Below are positions 42,713 through 52,007 of a DNA stretch of 64,000 bases, piece after piece. The position numbers and the translations under genes are program-made. The stretch's first letter is position 1. Every line of letters begins with the position of its first letter. The notes beneath the pieces are model-generated. The model was not told the origin of the DNA. It did no database searches and saw only the letters and a list, made by a program, of their open reading frames with translations. Location of the stretch: positions 434,001 to 498,000 of the forward strand of contig NZ_QGTL01000004.1 in NCBI RefSeq assembly GCF_003182135.1, read 5' to 3'. The stretch comes from Nocardia neocaledoniensis. Its GTDB lineage: Bacteria > Actinomycetota > Actinomycetes > Mycobacteriales > Mycobacteriaceae.

Positions 42713-43192
42713 TACCCGCTGGTGAGGCGAAGATCACACCATCCGGATTCGCGGCGGATCCGGGCGTTTTGGATGTCCGTTTCGTACGGTTCGGCGCTCC
42801 ACAGGCAACAGGTCGTTTGACCAAATCAAGCCCTGGTGACAGACGCTTCGCATGGATTGCTAGGCGTTGATCTTGTTTGCAGCCCTGTAAACAAACTTGA
42901 GGTCTCTTTTAAAGCGGATCGAGTCCGGCAAACCGAAATTCCATTGCCGAATCACCAGGTGATGGGCTATGCGGAAGAACCGACTCGTTCACGAGCAACC
43001 GTGTGGAACATTCGCGTACGAGACATCGAGAGACCGAGTGACACGTTTTCGAAGGTTTGCCGGAGGTGAATTCTCGGTGCGCGGCGTTCCGGTTTGCTGG
43101 TGGCGCCGGAAGTTAGCTGCGGCGCTCGGAACCGGGGTGCCCGACGGGGTTCGCGGGTTCGCAAACGGTACGCCCGACCTGCGCGTTGGGGG

Positions 43193-43220
43193 TTGCATGG
43201 GCATAACGATTGTGTACAGT
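43193..43220 (+). promoter_or_regulatory. Candidate promoter reading into a hairpin
   Basis: TTGCAT (-35) and TACAGT (-10) are separated by 16 bp, one of the better sigma-70-like matches in the window. A transcript would start just before the hairpin at 43230. Confidence 0.4.
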
Positions 43221-43229
43221 TAACGGCAA

Positions 43230-43303
43230 CGCTGGCCGCAGCTCGAGCCCGACTCGCTGCGGCCAGCGGAACTCAAATGGGGGAGTTCGACACCTTCTCG
43301 TAA
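43230..43303 (+). ncRNA. Candidate small RNA with hairpin
   Basis: CGCTGGCCGCAGC (43230-43242) pairs perfectly with GCTGCGGCCAGCG (43256-43268). An 8-codon frame MGEFDTFS with GGGGGAG around it ends at 43303. It lies directly after the candidate promoter. Whether it is an RNA gene, leader or unrelated repeat is unknown. Confidence 0.3.
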
Positions 43304-43367
43304 CCTCGCGTAGCTGCCGATTGTCCGGCGGCGTTCCAGCCGGGTGTGCTCAGAGTTGCCTGCCTCA

Positions 43368-43385
43368 CAAATGCACGTGCATTTG
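43368..43385. other. Perfect palindrome at the spoIIM-like gene end
   Basis: CAAATGCACGTGCATTTG is a perfect 18-bp palindrome, extended by CTC/GAG past one mismatch, 5 bp after the stop of the leftward gene. It may be a terminator hairpin or protein site; no T-tract follows. Confidence 0.5.
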
Positions 43386-43390
43386 CGAGA

Positions 43391-44443
43391 TCACGCCCGG
43401 TCAAGCGGTTTTGCGGAGGTTGCCAGCCAGCGTTCGGTGGGGTCGGGCAGGGCCGTCGGCGCGGCCGCCGCGGCATCCTGCTCGTCGGCGACGCGGCGGC
43501 CGAGCCCGAAGACGTAGAACAGGAACGCCGCTTCCGCGGCGAACCCGAAGGCGATCCGCACGGGCGCGGGCAGTGGACTCGGCGTGACGAACCCCTCCAG
43601 CAGGCCGCACACCAGCAGCACCACCACCAGGCCGAGCGCGACGGTCGCGGTGACCCTGCCCTGCCTGGCCACCGCCGCGGCCCGGCTGTGCCGACCGGGG
43701 TCGACCAGCGTCCAGCCCAGCTTCAGACCCACCCCGCCCGCGACGAACAACGCCGTCAGCTCCAGGGTGCCGTGCGGGAGGATGAAGCCGAAGAACGAAT
43801 CCAGCCGGCCGGCGTCCGCCATCAATCCACCGGTTATCCCCAGATTCAGCGCGTTCATGAACAGGGCATACACAGCGGGCAGGATCAGCACGCCGGTGAA
43901 CAACGCGATGGCGGCGACCCAGGAATTGTGTGTCCACACCTGGGCGGCGAAGGCGTCGTTGGGGTGTTCTGAGTAGTACGACTCGAACGAACCCCCAGGT
44001 CCGGTGATGATCGAGGTGTCGCCCTCGGGAATCCCCAGTGCCTCGCGGGCCGCCGCGGAGTTGTCCACAAGGGCGGCGAGCCCGGCGGCGACGGTGAGGA
44101 ACACCGCGGTCACGCCCACCCACCACGGCCACGCGCGATACACAGCCGCGGGAAAGTGCCTGGTGAAGAATCGGCCGACCTCGCGCCACGGCTGCGAGCG
44201 CGCCGCGAGCACCCGGCCACGCGCCCTGGCGAGCAGCGCGCTCAGCGCGGCGACCACCTCCGGATCGGGATGGTGGTCCTGCAGCTTGGCCAGCTGCTGG
44301 GACGCCGCACGGTACCGGCGGACCAGCTCGTCGGCCTCGGCGCCGGAGAGCGCGCGCTGACGGACCAGCTGATCCAACCGATGCCACGACCGTTGATGCG
44401 CCCAGCTGTAGGCATCGGTGTCCATATCGGGAATGCTAGCCAC
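43391..44443 (-). CDS. SpoIIM-family integral membrane protein
   Basis: A 350-residue membrane protein of the stage II sporulation protein M family, found in non-sporulating actinobacteria near MoxR/DUF58 genes. A helical soluble N-terminus (about 1-100) precedes five or six membrane helices with WTHNSWVAAIALFTGVLILPAVY, NALNLGITGGL and FGFILPHGTLELTALFVAGG. The start is GTG 44443 or ATG 44425. It is divergent from the RDD gene at 44444, the two starts being adjacent. It corresponds to Rv3694c in M. tuberculosis order. Function is unknown. Confidence 0.88.
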   Translation of the reverse strand: MASIPDMDTDAYSWAHQRSWHRLDQLVRQRALSGAEADELVRRYRAASQQLAKLQDHHPDPEVVAALSALLARARGRVLAARSQPWREVGRFFTRHFPAAVYRAWPWWVGVTAVFLTVAAGLAALVDNSAAAREALGIPEGDTSIITGPGGSFESYYSEHPNDAFAAQVWTHNSWVAAIALFTGVLILPAVYALFMNALNLGITGGLMADAGRLDSFFGFILPHGTLELTALFVAGGVGLKLGWTLVDPGRHSRAAAVARQGRVTATVALGLVVVLLVCGLLEGFVTPSPLPAPVRIAFGFAAEAAFLFYVFGLGRRVADEQDAAAAAPTALPDPTERWLATSAKPLDRA

Positions 44444-45190
44444 ATGGCCGAATTCACCACCGGCGAAGCGGTGGCGCTGGAACTACCGATCGCGCGCATC
44501 CCCAGTCGCGCGGGCGCCTTCCTGCTCGATCTGCTCATCCAGCTCGGGCTGGCGGCGAGCCTGGTCTACGGCGCGATGCTGCTGCTGCTCGCCGCCGACG
44601 CCGACGAGGCGTGGTGGAACGTGACCGCCGTGGTGACCCTGGTGACCGTGCTGGTGGTGTACCCGGTGTGCAGCGAGACGGTCTCGCGCGGCCGCTCGGT
44701 GGGCAAGCTGGCCTTCGGGCTGCGGGTGGTGCGCGCCGACGCGGGACCGATCGACTTCCGTCACGCCCTCACCCGCGGGCTGGCGGGGGCCATTGTGGAT
44801 TTCTGGATGCTCGGGGCGTTCGGCGCGGTCGCGGTGGTCAGCTCGCTGTGTTCGCGCGATGCCAGACGGGTGGGTGACGTGCTCGCGGGCACGGTGGTCG
44901 TCCACACCCGGCAGACGCTGCCGAGGCCGGCGCTCGCCGTCGCGCCGCCGTGGCTGGCCGGGTGGGCCGCCCAGCTCGAGCTGAGCGGGCTCTCCGACGA
45001 GCTGGCCGGCGCGGTGCGGCAGTACCTGACCAGGATGCGCACCCTCACCCCCGCGGCGCAGCACCACCTGGGGACGCAGCTGGTCGACGCCGTCTGCCGG
45101 GCGGCGCGCACTCCGGCGCCGCAGGGCTATCCGCCCTATCACGTGCTCGGCGCGGTTCTCGCTCGGCGCCAGCAGGTTTCACGCGTCTAG
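44444..45190 (+). CDS. RDD family membrane protein
   Basis: A 248-residue protein with an RDD domain (about 10-170) containing the namesake residues (ARIPSRAGAFLLDLL, GRSVGKLAFGLRVVRADAG, RRVGDVLAGTVVVH) and three or four membrane helices, then a soluble C-terminal region. The ATG at 44444 abuts the divergent SpoIIM-like start, leaving no room for a leader, so it is probably leaderless. Corresponds to the Rv3695-type neighbour of this cluster. Function is unknown; transport has been proposed for RDD proteins. Confidence 0.9.
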   Translation: MAEFTTGEAVALELPIARIPSRAGAFLLDLLIQLGLAASLVYGAMLLLLAADADEAWWNVTAVVTLVTVLVVYPVCSETVSRGRSVGKLAFGLRVVRADAGPIDFRHALTRGLAGAIVDFWMLGAFGAVAVVSSLCSRDARRVGDVLAGTVVVHTRQTLPRPALAVAPPWLAGWAAQLELSGLSDELAGAVRQYLTRMRTLTPAAQHHLGTQLVDAVCRAARTPAPQGYPPYHVLGAVLARRQQVSRV

Positions 45191-45271
45191 GTGTGGATGA
45201 CGCTGACCTGTGGATGAATTCGCCTGTGCACAAGCTGTTGGTCGACCCGTGGATGAACTGTGAACGGCGGT

Positions 45272-45289
45272 GGACAACTTCAGTTGTCC
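45272..45289. terminator. Hairpin between convergent RDD and DUF58 genes
   Basis: GGACAAC-TTCA-GTTGTCC is a perfect 7-bp hairpin with a tetraloop, 5 bp from the DUF58 stop and downstream of the RDD gene. Several TGTGGAT and GTGGAC motifs, partial DnaA boxes, crowd this 103-bp gap. Confidence 0.5.
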
Positions 45290-45293
45290 CCAG

Positions 45294-46589
45294 TCACAGC
45301 GAACCTGATTGCTTCAGTTCCAGGTACTCGTCGGCCAGCGCCTCGGGCAGCTGATCGGGAGCCGCCGCGACCACCGCCACTCCGCGCCGACGCAGTGATT
45401 CCTGCGTGAGAGCCCGCTCGGCCAGCACGGTTTCGGCCGCGGCGGCCAGGTAGACGGCGTCGGCCGTCGACCGGTCCCGCGCCGCCGCGGCGATATCGGG
45501 ATCGGTGACCGACACGATCAGCACCCGGTGCCGCTTCGTCAGCGTCGGCAGCGCGGGGAGCAGATGCTCGGTGACCGTCGGTCCGTCGAGGCTGGTGAAC
45601 CAGACGATCAGCGCGCGCCTGCGCACCCGCGAGATCACCGTGCGGACGAGCCCGGTCGTGTCGGTATCCACAAGCTGCGGAGTCACCCCGGCCAGGCTGT
45701 GCATAAGTCTGAGCGGCAACTGATTTCCGCTCACCCCGCTCACCTCGGCGCGCACCCGCTTGTCGTAGGCCAGCAGGTCGACGGTGTCGCCCGCGGCCGC
45801 GGCGAGACTGCCGAGCAGCAGGGCGGCCTCGACCGAGGAGTCCAGCCGGGTGCCCTCGCCGACCCGGCCCGCGCTCGCCCGCCCCGTGTCGAGGACCATC
45901 AGCACGTGCCGGTTGCGCTCCGGCCGCCAGGTGCGCACCAGGACGTCGGCGGCACGCGCGGTGGCCCGCCAGTCGATGCTGCGGACATCGTCGCCGGCCA
46001 CATACTCGCGGAACGAATCGAACTCGGTGCCCTGCCCCTTGGTGTTGGCGACATTGCGGCCTTCGAGGTGGTGCAGCCGCTTCACCTTCGAGCGCAGCAG
46101 CCGCTCACTGCGGAACGGTGGCAGCGCGCGGACCCGCGCGGGCACCTCCACACGGCTCTGTCGCCCGGCCAACCCGAGCGGGCCGAGCAGTCGCAGCGTC
46201 ACCGGTCCGGCGACGCGATCGCCGCGGTAGGTGGGAACCAACCTGGTGCGCAGCCGGATTCGCGTGTGCGGGGCCAGCGCGAGATCGTGCGCCCTGAACG
46301 TGGCGCGAGCGCTGTCGGGCCAGGAATCCCACAGCACACCGCGCACCGTCGCGGCGCCGGTGTTGGTCACCACGAGTTCGACCTCGGTGGTGCGGCCGAG
46401 CCGCACGATGGTCAGCGGATCGCGGGTGAGGGTGAGCGAGTCGGCGCGCGCGGTGAGCGCCACGTCGAACACACCGAGCGCGAGCAGCAGCGCGGTCGCG
46501 CCGAGCACCCCGAGCCACGACGGCACCGCGAACATCACCGCCGCCGCCAGCACCGTGGCGACCAGCGCGAACCGGCCTGTGACGACCAC
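45294..46589 (-). CDS. DUF58 family protein
   Basis: A 431-residue protein starting at GTG 46589, 2 bp after the moxR stop. Two N-terminal membrane helices (FALVATVLAAAVMFAVPSW) are followed by an extracytoplasmic-like beta domain and the DUF58 domain with EFDSFREYVAGDDVRSIDWRATAR, then a von-Willebrand-A-like fold (HVLMVLDTGRASAG). DUF58 proteins pair with MoxR ATPases, which are thought to remodel them. It corresponds to Rv3693. Confidence 0.93.
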   Translation of the reverse strand: MVVTGRFALVATVLAAAVMFAVPSWLGVLGATALLLALGVFDVALTARADSLTLTRDPLTIVRLGRTTEVELVVTNTGAATVRGVLWDSWPDSARATFRAHDLALAPHTRIRLRTRLVPTYRGDRVAGPVTLRLLGPLGLAGRQSRVEVPARVRALPPFRSERLLRSKVKRLHHLEGRNVANTKGQGTEFDSFREYVAGDDVRSIDWRATARAADVLVRTWRPERNRHVLMVLDTGRASAGRVGEGTRLDSSVEAALLLGSLAAAAGDTVDLLAYDKRVRAEVSGVSGNQLPLRLMHSLAGVTPQLVDTDTTGLVRTVISRVRRRALIVWFTSLDGPTVTEHLLPALPTLTKRHRVLIVSVTDPDIAAAARDRSTADAVYLAAAAETVLAERALTQESLRRRGVAVVAAAPDQLPEALADEYLELKQSGSL

Positions 46590-46591
46590 CG

Positions 46592-47574
<983 letters not shown>

Positions 47575-47578
<4 letters not shown>

Positions 47579-48654
47579 CCCAGCTCCGTCTCGATCCATT
47601 CGAGGTGTGCGGCAACGTCATAGAGGGTGTTCTCGTCCTCGACCGGGCCGAACAGGATCGTGCCGATCCGTTGCGGTGGTAAGCCGAGGCGGGTGGCGGC
47701 CGTGGTGACGAGCTGGTCGTCGGTCAGGTCGCGGAGGCCGAGCCGGGGGCGGATGCGGCGCAGGGTGGCGGTACGCAGCGCCCGCGCCACGTGGGCGACG
47801 TCGCCGGAGCGGCGGTACAGCCCGGCCTGCCCGGCGAGCAGCTCGTTGGCGGCCACCTCGACCGGTCGCGGTTCGCCGACGAGCGCGCCGCGCCTGCGGG
47901 CCCGCCACCAGACGAGGACGGCGAAGGCGATGAGGAACTGCAGTCCACCGAAGGCCAGCCACGCGGGCTGGCTGGAGAAGATCGAATCCTTGCCGGGGCC
48001 GAAATCCGGGTCGTAGTCGGGGTCGTCCGGTACGTCGGGCGGAGTGGGGGCGTCCGGCACCTCCGGCGCGTTGGGCGCGCCGCAGGACTGCAGGGTGGCG
48101 TAGAGCAGTAGCGCCAGCGCCAGCCCGGCGGCGAGCGCGGCCCAGAACCGCGGGTTGCGGAGCAGGTCGGGCAGCGGTGGAAGTTGTCTGCGCCGCTTGG
48201 GTTCCCGCTCGACGACCTCGAGCTCCAGCGGCTCGTCGACCGGTGGCGGCGCCGATTGCGAGTAGCGGTCGGCGTATTCGAGTCTGCGGTACTCGTCCTC
48301 GGTGGCGGTGCGGCCGCCGTAGACCACCTCGTCGAAACTGCGCGCCGCCGGGTGCAATTCGGTCGACTGCTCGAGGGGGAGCGCGGTGGTGGCGTCGTCG
48401 GCGGTCTCCTGCGCGGTGCGCGAGCGCCGGACCGGCAGTGCGCCGCCCTGTTCGAGGGCACGCAGCACCGCGCGGAACCGTTCTCGCAGCGCGCTGTCGT
48501 AATCGCGGTGCCGCGCTGCGTGTTCGGCGGCCGCGCGATGCTCGGCGGCGGCGCCGAGTCGCGGTGGCGGTGGCGCGCCGAGCGGTAGCGGGGTGTGCCG
48601 CGGCTCGGCGTCGCGGGGTCCGATGCCGGGGCCGGGCAAGCTGTCGTCGGTCAC
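47575..48654 (-). CDS. DUF4129 membrane protein
   Basis: A 359-residue protein starting at GTG 48654, overlapping the upstream gene by 4 bp (GTGA). The first 190 residues are charged and Pro-rich. Two membrane helices follow (FWAALAAGLALALLLYATLQS and WLAFGGLQFLIAFAVLVWW) flanking an Asp/Pro-rich extracytoplasmic loop. The C-terminal DUF4129 domain contains RRSGDVAHVARALRTATLRRIRPRLGL. This domain commonly lies beside transglutaminase-like proteins and MoxR. It corresponds to Rv3691-type genes. Confidence 0.88.
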
Positions 48655-49595
48655 CGGTGTCCGCCCGGGATGTGGATGTCGAGGCCCTCGCGGGCGCAGC
48701 GCCGGTCGATGTAGGTGACGGCACGGCTGCTCGCCTCGACGATCTCGCTGACCGTCACCACGAGCAGCAGCCCGCCGACGACCAGGGTGATGAAGGCCCA
48801 GCGGTGCGTACCGGAGAAGTCGGACAGGAAGAACGGGATGCCGAAGGCGGGCACCGCGAGGACCGCGAAGATCACCCGCTGGGTGAGCCACAGGCCGGCG
48901 ACCGTCCAGTCGGCGCCCTGCACGAGTTCCTTCGAACGAGCCACGGCGACACCGTAACCGGCGTGCTCACCGAGGATGGCGGGCTCGATCACGAACCGCC
49001 GGGCGCGCACGTAGGAGAGCCAGAGCAGCGCCAGGGGATAGGTGATGATCAGCAAGCTGCCCACCACCAGCACGCCGATGCCGAGCAGCGAGAACATCAC
49101 CTGCGCGAGGACCAGCGGTCCGGCCCGTCGGCCCGCGGCCCGCAGTCCGGCGACCGCGCCGTAGCGCACCCCGCCGAAATCGGCGAGCGCGATGGCGACG
49201 GTCGCGCCGCGCAGCACCAGCCGCAGCAACCAGAGGAACACCCCGGTCGCGAGCACCACCGCCCACGCCGTGCCGTCGTCGGAGCCGTCGGTGAGATGCG
49301 AGACCAGCCCGGTCACGCCGAGCACCCCGAGCACCGCCAGCACCAGCGCGCCGCCGCCGAGCGCGGCGAAAGCCGTGATATGGGCCTGGATCAGGGCGAA
49401 CGGCTCGTCGAGCAGTTCGCGGAAACGCTTGGGCCGGATCGGTACCGTCGGCGGAGAGGACGGCACCGGCGCAGGCGCTCGTGCCGGATCGTTTCCCGCC
49501 CCGACGGCGCCGACCGCTTCGACGGGACGCACGTGGGTGAGTGTAGTTGGCGGGCTCGGCGGCGTGGATCGTCGCGGTGCCACGGGCCGGATCAT
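48651..49595 (-). CDS. Multi-pass membrane protein of the MoxR cluster
   Basis: A 314-residue protein with a Pro-rich N-terminus and about six membrane helices (for example GALVLAVLGVLGVTGLV, AWAVVLATGVFLWLLRLVL and LLGIGVLVVGSLLIITYPLALLW). It resembles the Rv3690-type membrane protein, possibly the glycerophosphodiesterase membrane-domain fold (RFRELLDEPFALIQAH start, then RRFVIEPAILGEHAG). No catalytic motif is visible. It overlaps DUF4129 by 4 bp and starts 12 bp after the cyclase gene. Confidence 0.82.
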   Translation of the reverse strand: MIRPVAPRRSTPPSPPTTLTHVRPVEAVGAVGAGNDPARAPAPVPSSPPTVPIRPKRFRELLDEPFALIQAHITAFAALGGGALVLAVLGVLGVTGLVSHLTDGSDDGTAWAVVLATGVFLWLLRLVLRGATVAIALADFGGVRYGAVAGLRAAGRRAGPLVLAQVMFSLLGIGVLVVGSLLIITYPLALLWLSYVRARRFVIEPAILGEHAGYGVAVARSKELVQGADWTVAGLWLTQRVIFAVLAVPAFGIPFFLSDFSGTHRWAFITLVVGGLLLVVTVSEIVEASSRAVTYIDRRCAREGLDIHIPGGHR

Positions 49596-49607
49596 GCGGC
49601 GGTGCTG

Positions 49608-51206
49608 TCAGTGCGCGTCGGAGGCCTCGGACAGGGTGGGGTCGGTGTCCGAGTCGGACGGCACGGGAAGTGCCAGGTGGGTCGGGACGAGTCTGCCGCG
49701 CAGGGTGACCGTGTCGGCGAGCTTCCAGTGCGCGGTCTCGGCGTCGGCGGCGGCGGTGAGGGTGGTTGCGGAGCTGAGCAGGCGCTCGTCGTAGGACTTC
49801 GAGAGCTCGCACAGGCGCGCGGCCTCGTTGACGGCGTCACCGATGACAGTGAACTCGTAGCGGTTGTGCGTGCCGACATTGCCCGCGACCACACGTCCGG
49901 CGGCGACGCCGATGCCCGCGTCGAGGTCGGAGGCGTCGCGCAGCCTGCGCTGGATGGCCCGCGCGCAGGACAGCGCCGAACCCGCCGCGTCGGGCAGGGG
50001 TGCCGGCGTGCCGAAGACGGCCAGCGCGGCGTCGCCCTCGAACTTGTTGAGCAGGCCGCCGTGGCGCTCCACCTCGTCGACGACGATGTCGAAGAACCGG
50101 TTGAGGATGCCGACGATCTCGGGCGCGGGCAGCGTCGCGGCCATCGTGGTGGAGCCGATGATGTCGATGAACAGGGCCGCCGCCTCGGTCTCGGTGCCGC
50201 CGAGCACCGGCTTGGAGGCGATCGCCGCCATCGCCACATCGTGGCCGACGTGCTTGCCGAACAGGTCCTCGATCATGGCGCGCTCGCGCAGGCCGTGCAC
50301 CATCGTGTTGAACCCGCTCTGCAGTTCGCCGAGTTCGGTGCCGTCGTAGAGCGGGATCTCGGCGGTGAGGTCGCCGTTCTCCACCCGGCGCAGCGCCTGG
50401 CGCACGCCCTTGATCGGCGCGACCGTGGCAGCGACGACCTGGGCCATCAGCACCATGCCGAACAGCAGCGCCGACCCGCCGAGGCTGAGCATGCACACCG
50501 CCAGCCTGGCCTTGCTCACCGCGGGATCGGCCAGCGCCCACACCGCGACCGTCATCGACAGCGCCACCGGGACGCCGACCCCGACCAGCCACGACAGCAT
50601 GGTGCGCCCGAAGACGCCGATGCCGCGCCTGCGCTGCGGGTCGGCGCGCAGCACGCGCGCCGTCACCGGCCGCAGCGCGAATTCCACGATCAGATAACTG
50701 TTGGCGCACACCACGATCGCGGCGGCGCCGATGGCGAGCATGATCTTGGGAATCAGGGCGGCCTGCGCCACGCCGTAGACGATGGTGAGCACGACCAGCG
50801 CCACCGTCCACAGCATGGCCTGCTGCAGCACCATCCAGCGCGGCGCCGACGCGGTGACCCGCTGTTCGGCCGCGTTCGGCACATGGTCCGGATCGGTGGC
50901 CCACCGCATGGTGCGCAGCCCGGCGACCGTTCCCCAGATCGTGCCGACGGCCAGCGCGGCCATCGCGCACAGGGGCGTGAAGACAGCGTTGATCAGCAAC
51001 AGATCGCGGGTGAACACGGTCGGACCCGGCAGCACGAAACCGGCGAGCACCACGGTCATCGCGATGCCGATCAGGTTGGCGATGAGCAGGGGCAGGGTGA
51101 GCAGCAGCTGCACCCGGACGCGCCGGATGGCCGATTTCTCTTCGACCGGTCCGAGGAGCGGCGAGCCCCACGGCGCCGTGCTCGTCGCTGCGTCGCGGTG
51201 AATCAC
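49608..51206 (-). CDS. Membrane class III adenylate cyclase with HAMP domain
   Basis: A 532-residue cyclase, probably making cAMP. Six predicted membrane helices (about 25-270) lead to a HAMP domain (VAATVAPIKGVRQALRRVENGDL) and a class III catalytic domain (about 340-500): LFIDIIGSTTM gives the metal-binding Asp, NKFEGDAALAVFG the second Asp and the adenine-specifying Lys, and FTVIGDAVNEAARL the third block. It resembles the Rv3645/Rv1318c family. It starts a run of five same-strand genes to DUF58. Regulation by membrane signals is likely but unproven. Confidence 0.93.
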   Translation of the reverse strand: MIHRDAATSTAPWGSPLLGPVEEKSAIRRVRVQLLLTLPLLIANLIGIAMTVVLAGFVLPGPTVFTRDLLLINAVFTPLCAMAALAVGTIWGTVAGLRTMRWATDPDHVPNAAEQRVTASAPRWMVLQQAMLWTVALVVLTIVYGVAQAALIPKIMLAIGAAAIVVCANSYLIVEFALRPVTARVLRADPQRRRGIGVFGRTMLSWLVGVGVPVALSMTVAVWALADPAVSKARLAVCMLSLGGSALLFGMVLMAQVVAATVAPIKGVRQALRRVENGDLTAEIPLYDGTELGELQSGFNTMVHGLRERAMIEDLFGKHVGHDVAMAAIASKPVLGGTETEAAALFIDIIGSTTMAATLPAPEIVGILNRFFDIVVDEVERHGGLLNKFEGDAALAVFGTPAPLPDAAGSALSCARAIQRRLRDASDLDAGIGVAAGRVVAGNVGTHNRYEFTVIGDAVNEAARLCELSKSYDERLLSSATTLTAAADAETAHWKLADTVTLRGRLVPTHLALPVPSDSDTDPTLSEASDAH

Positions 51207-51373
51207 TTACGCACTGTAAACCGGAATCGGGGCGATCTGCCGGATTATCGCGTAGGTCACATCACCGTAGAGGCCACTATCCAGGCAGGTAGTCCGCCAT
51301 TTTGTGAGCGGTGCCAAGGTCTCGGCTGCGGGTGTGTCGGCGAATTCATTTCGGTGCACACCTGTCCACTGAA

Positions 51374-51919
51374 CTAGTGATCGAGTAGGCGGGCGACGAC
51401 CTGACGGTAGCGCTCGGGGTCGATCGGCGGCAGGCCGAGCAGGGCTCGCAGGTAGACACCGTCGCCGACCAGGCGGATGGTGTCGGCGCGCACGGGGTCG
51501 TCGATCTCGGCATCGAGGTCGTCGGACCAGGACGACAGCACCTCGTCGAGGGCCTGCTGGATCTCGTCGGGCGCGGCGGTGTTCGACGCCTCCACGCTGC
51601 GCATCGTCGCCAGCAGTGAGCGGTACAGCGCGAGTTCGACGGCCTCGGCCTGCTCGCTGATGTCCGGGGTCTGCAGATACCACTCGGCGGTCGGGGTCCC
51701 CGCTGCCTTCGCGTCCTCGCGCTGGGTGCGCGCCCGCTCGCCGAGGCGGCGTACCAGGCCGGCGAGCAGGGCGTCCTTGCTCTTGAAGTGATAGAGCAGC
51801 CCACCCTTGGACACCTGGGCGGTGGCCGCGACGGCCTCGAGGGTCACCTGCGCGGCGCCGCGTTCGAGCAGCAGGGTCTCGAGTGCGTCGAGGATGCGAT
51901 CGCGGGTGTCGGAAGCCAC
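51374..51919 (-). CDS. TetR family regulator of the adjacent MFS exporter
   Basis: A 181-residue repressor starting at GTG 51919 (VASDTRDRILDALETLLLERG). The helix-turn-helix is VTLEAVAATAQVSKGGLLYHFKSKDALL. The gene is divergent from the MFS gene, with two identical 16-bp operator-like palindromes between them, the usual arrangement for a drug-sensing repressor controlling itself and an efflux pump. The inducer is unknown. Confidence 0.94.
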   Translation of the reverse strand: MASDTRDRILDALETLLLERGAAQVTLEAVAATAQVSKGGLLYHFKSKDALLAGLVRRLGERARTQREDAKAAGTPTAEWYLQTPDISEQAEAVELALYRSLLATMRSVEASNTAAPDEIQQALDEVLSSWSDDLDAEIDDPVRADTIRLVGDGVYLRALLGLPPIDPERYRQVVARLLDH

Positions 51920-51925
51920 GGAATG

Positions 51926-51973
51926 ACTGTACCGTCTGGACGGTATATCTGCTACTGTACCGTCTGGACGGTT
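51926..51973. promoter_or_regulatory. Double TetR operator
   Basis: The 19-bp sequence ACTGTACCGTCTGGACGGT occurs twice (51926-51944 and 51954-51972), exactly 28 bp apart. Each holds TACCGTC-TG-GACGGTA, an inverted repeat with 7-bp arms (the last base of the second copy is changed). Two sites on nearly the same helix face suit a cooperative TetR repressor. Confidence 0.88.
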
Positions 51974-52007
51974 TACCAACGAAAGACGACGGAAGTCGAG
52001 AAAGCCG

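Larger units (their letters stand above)
42713..43390. other. Gene-poor region with hairpins and a promoter-like element
   Basis: These 678 bp have lower GC than neighbours and no convincing gene. A weak TTGTTT/AAACAA hairpin (42873-42894) follows the exported protein gene. On the right lie a promoter-like element (43193-43220), a perfect 13-bp inverted repeat (43230-43268), two very short frames, and an 18-bp palindrome (43368-43385). Confidence 0.5.

Noticed and set aside
42969..43223. 84-codon frame in the low-GC gap
   Set aside because: It has no ribosome-binding site or recognisable domain, and it runs through the promoter-like element; coding use is not supported.
48177..51377. 1066-codon plus-strand frame over the MoxR cluster
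   Set aside because: It crosses three well-supported minus-strand genes and is composed of Arg, Gly, His and Gln runs typical of antisense frames.
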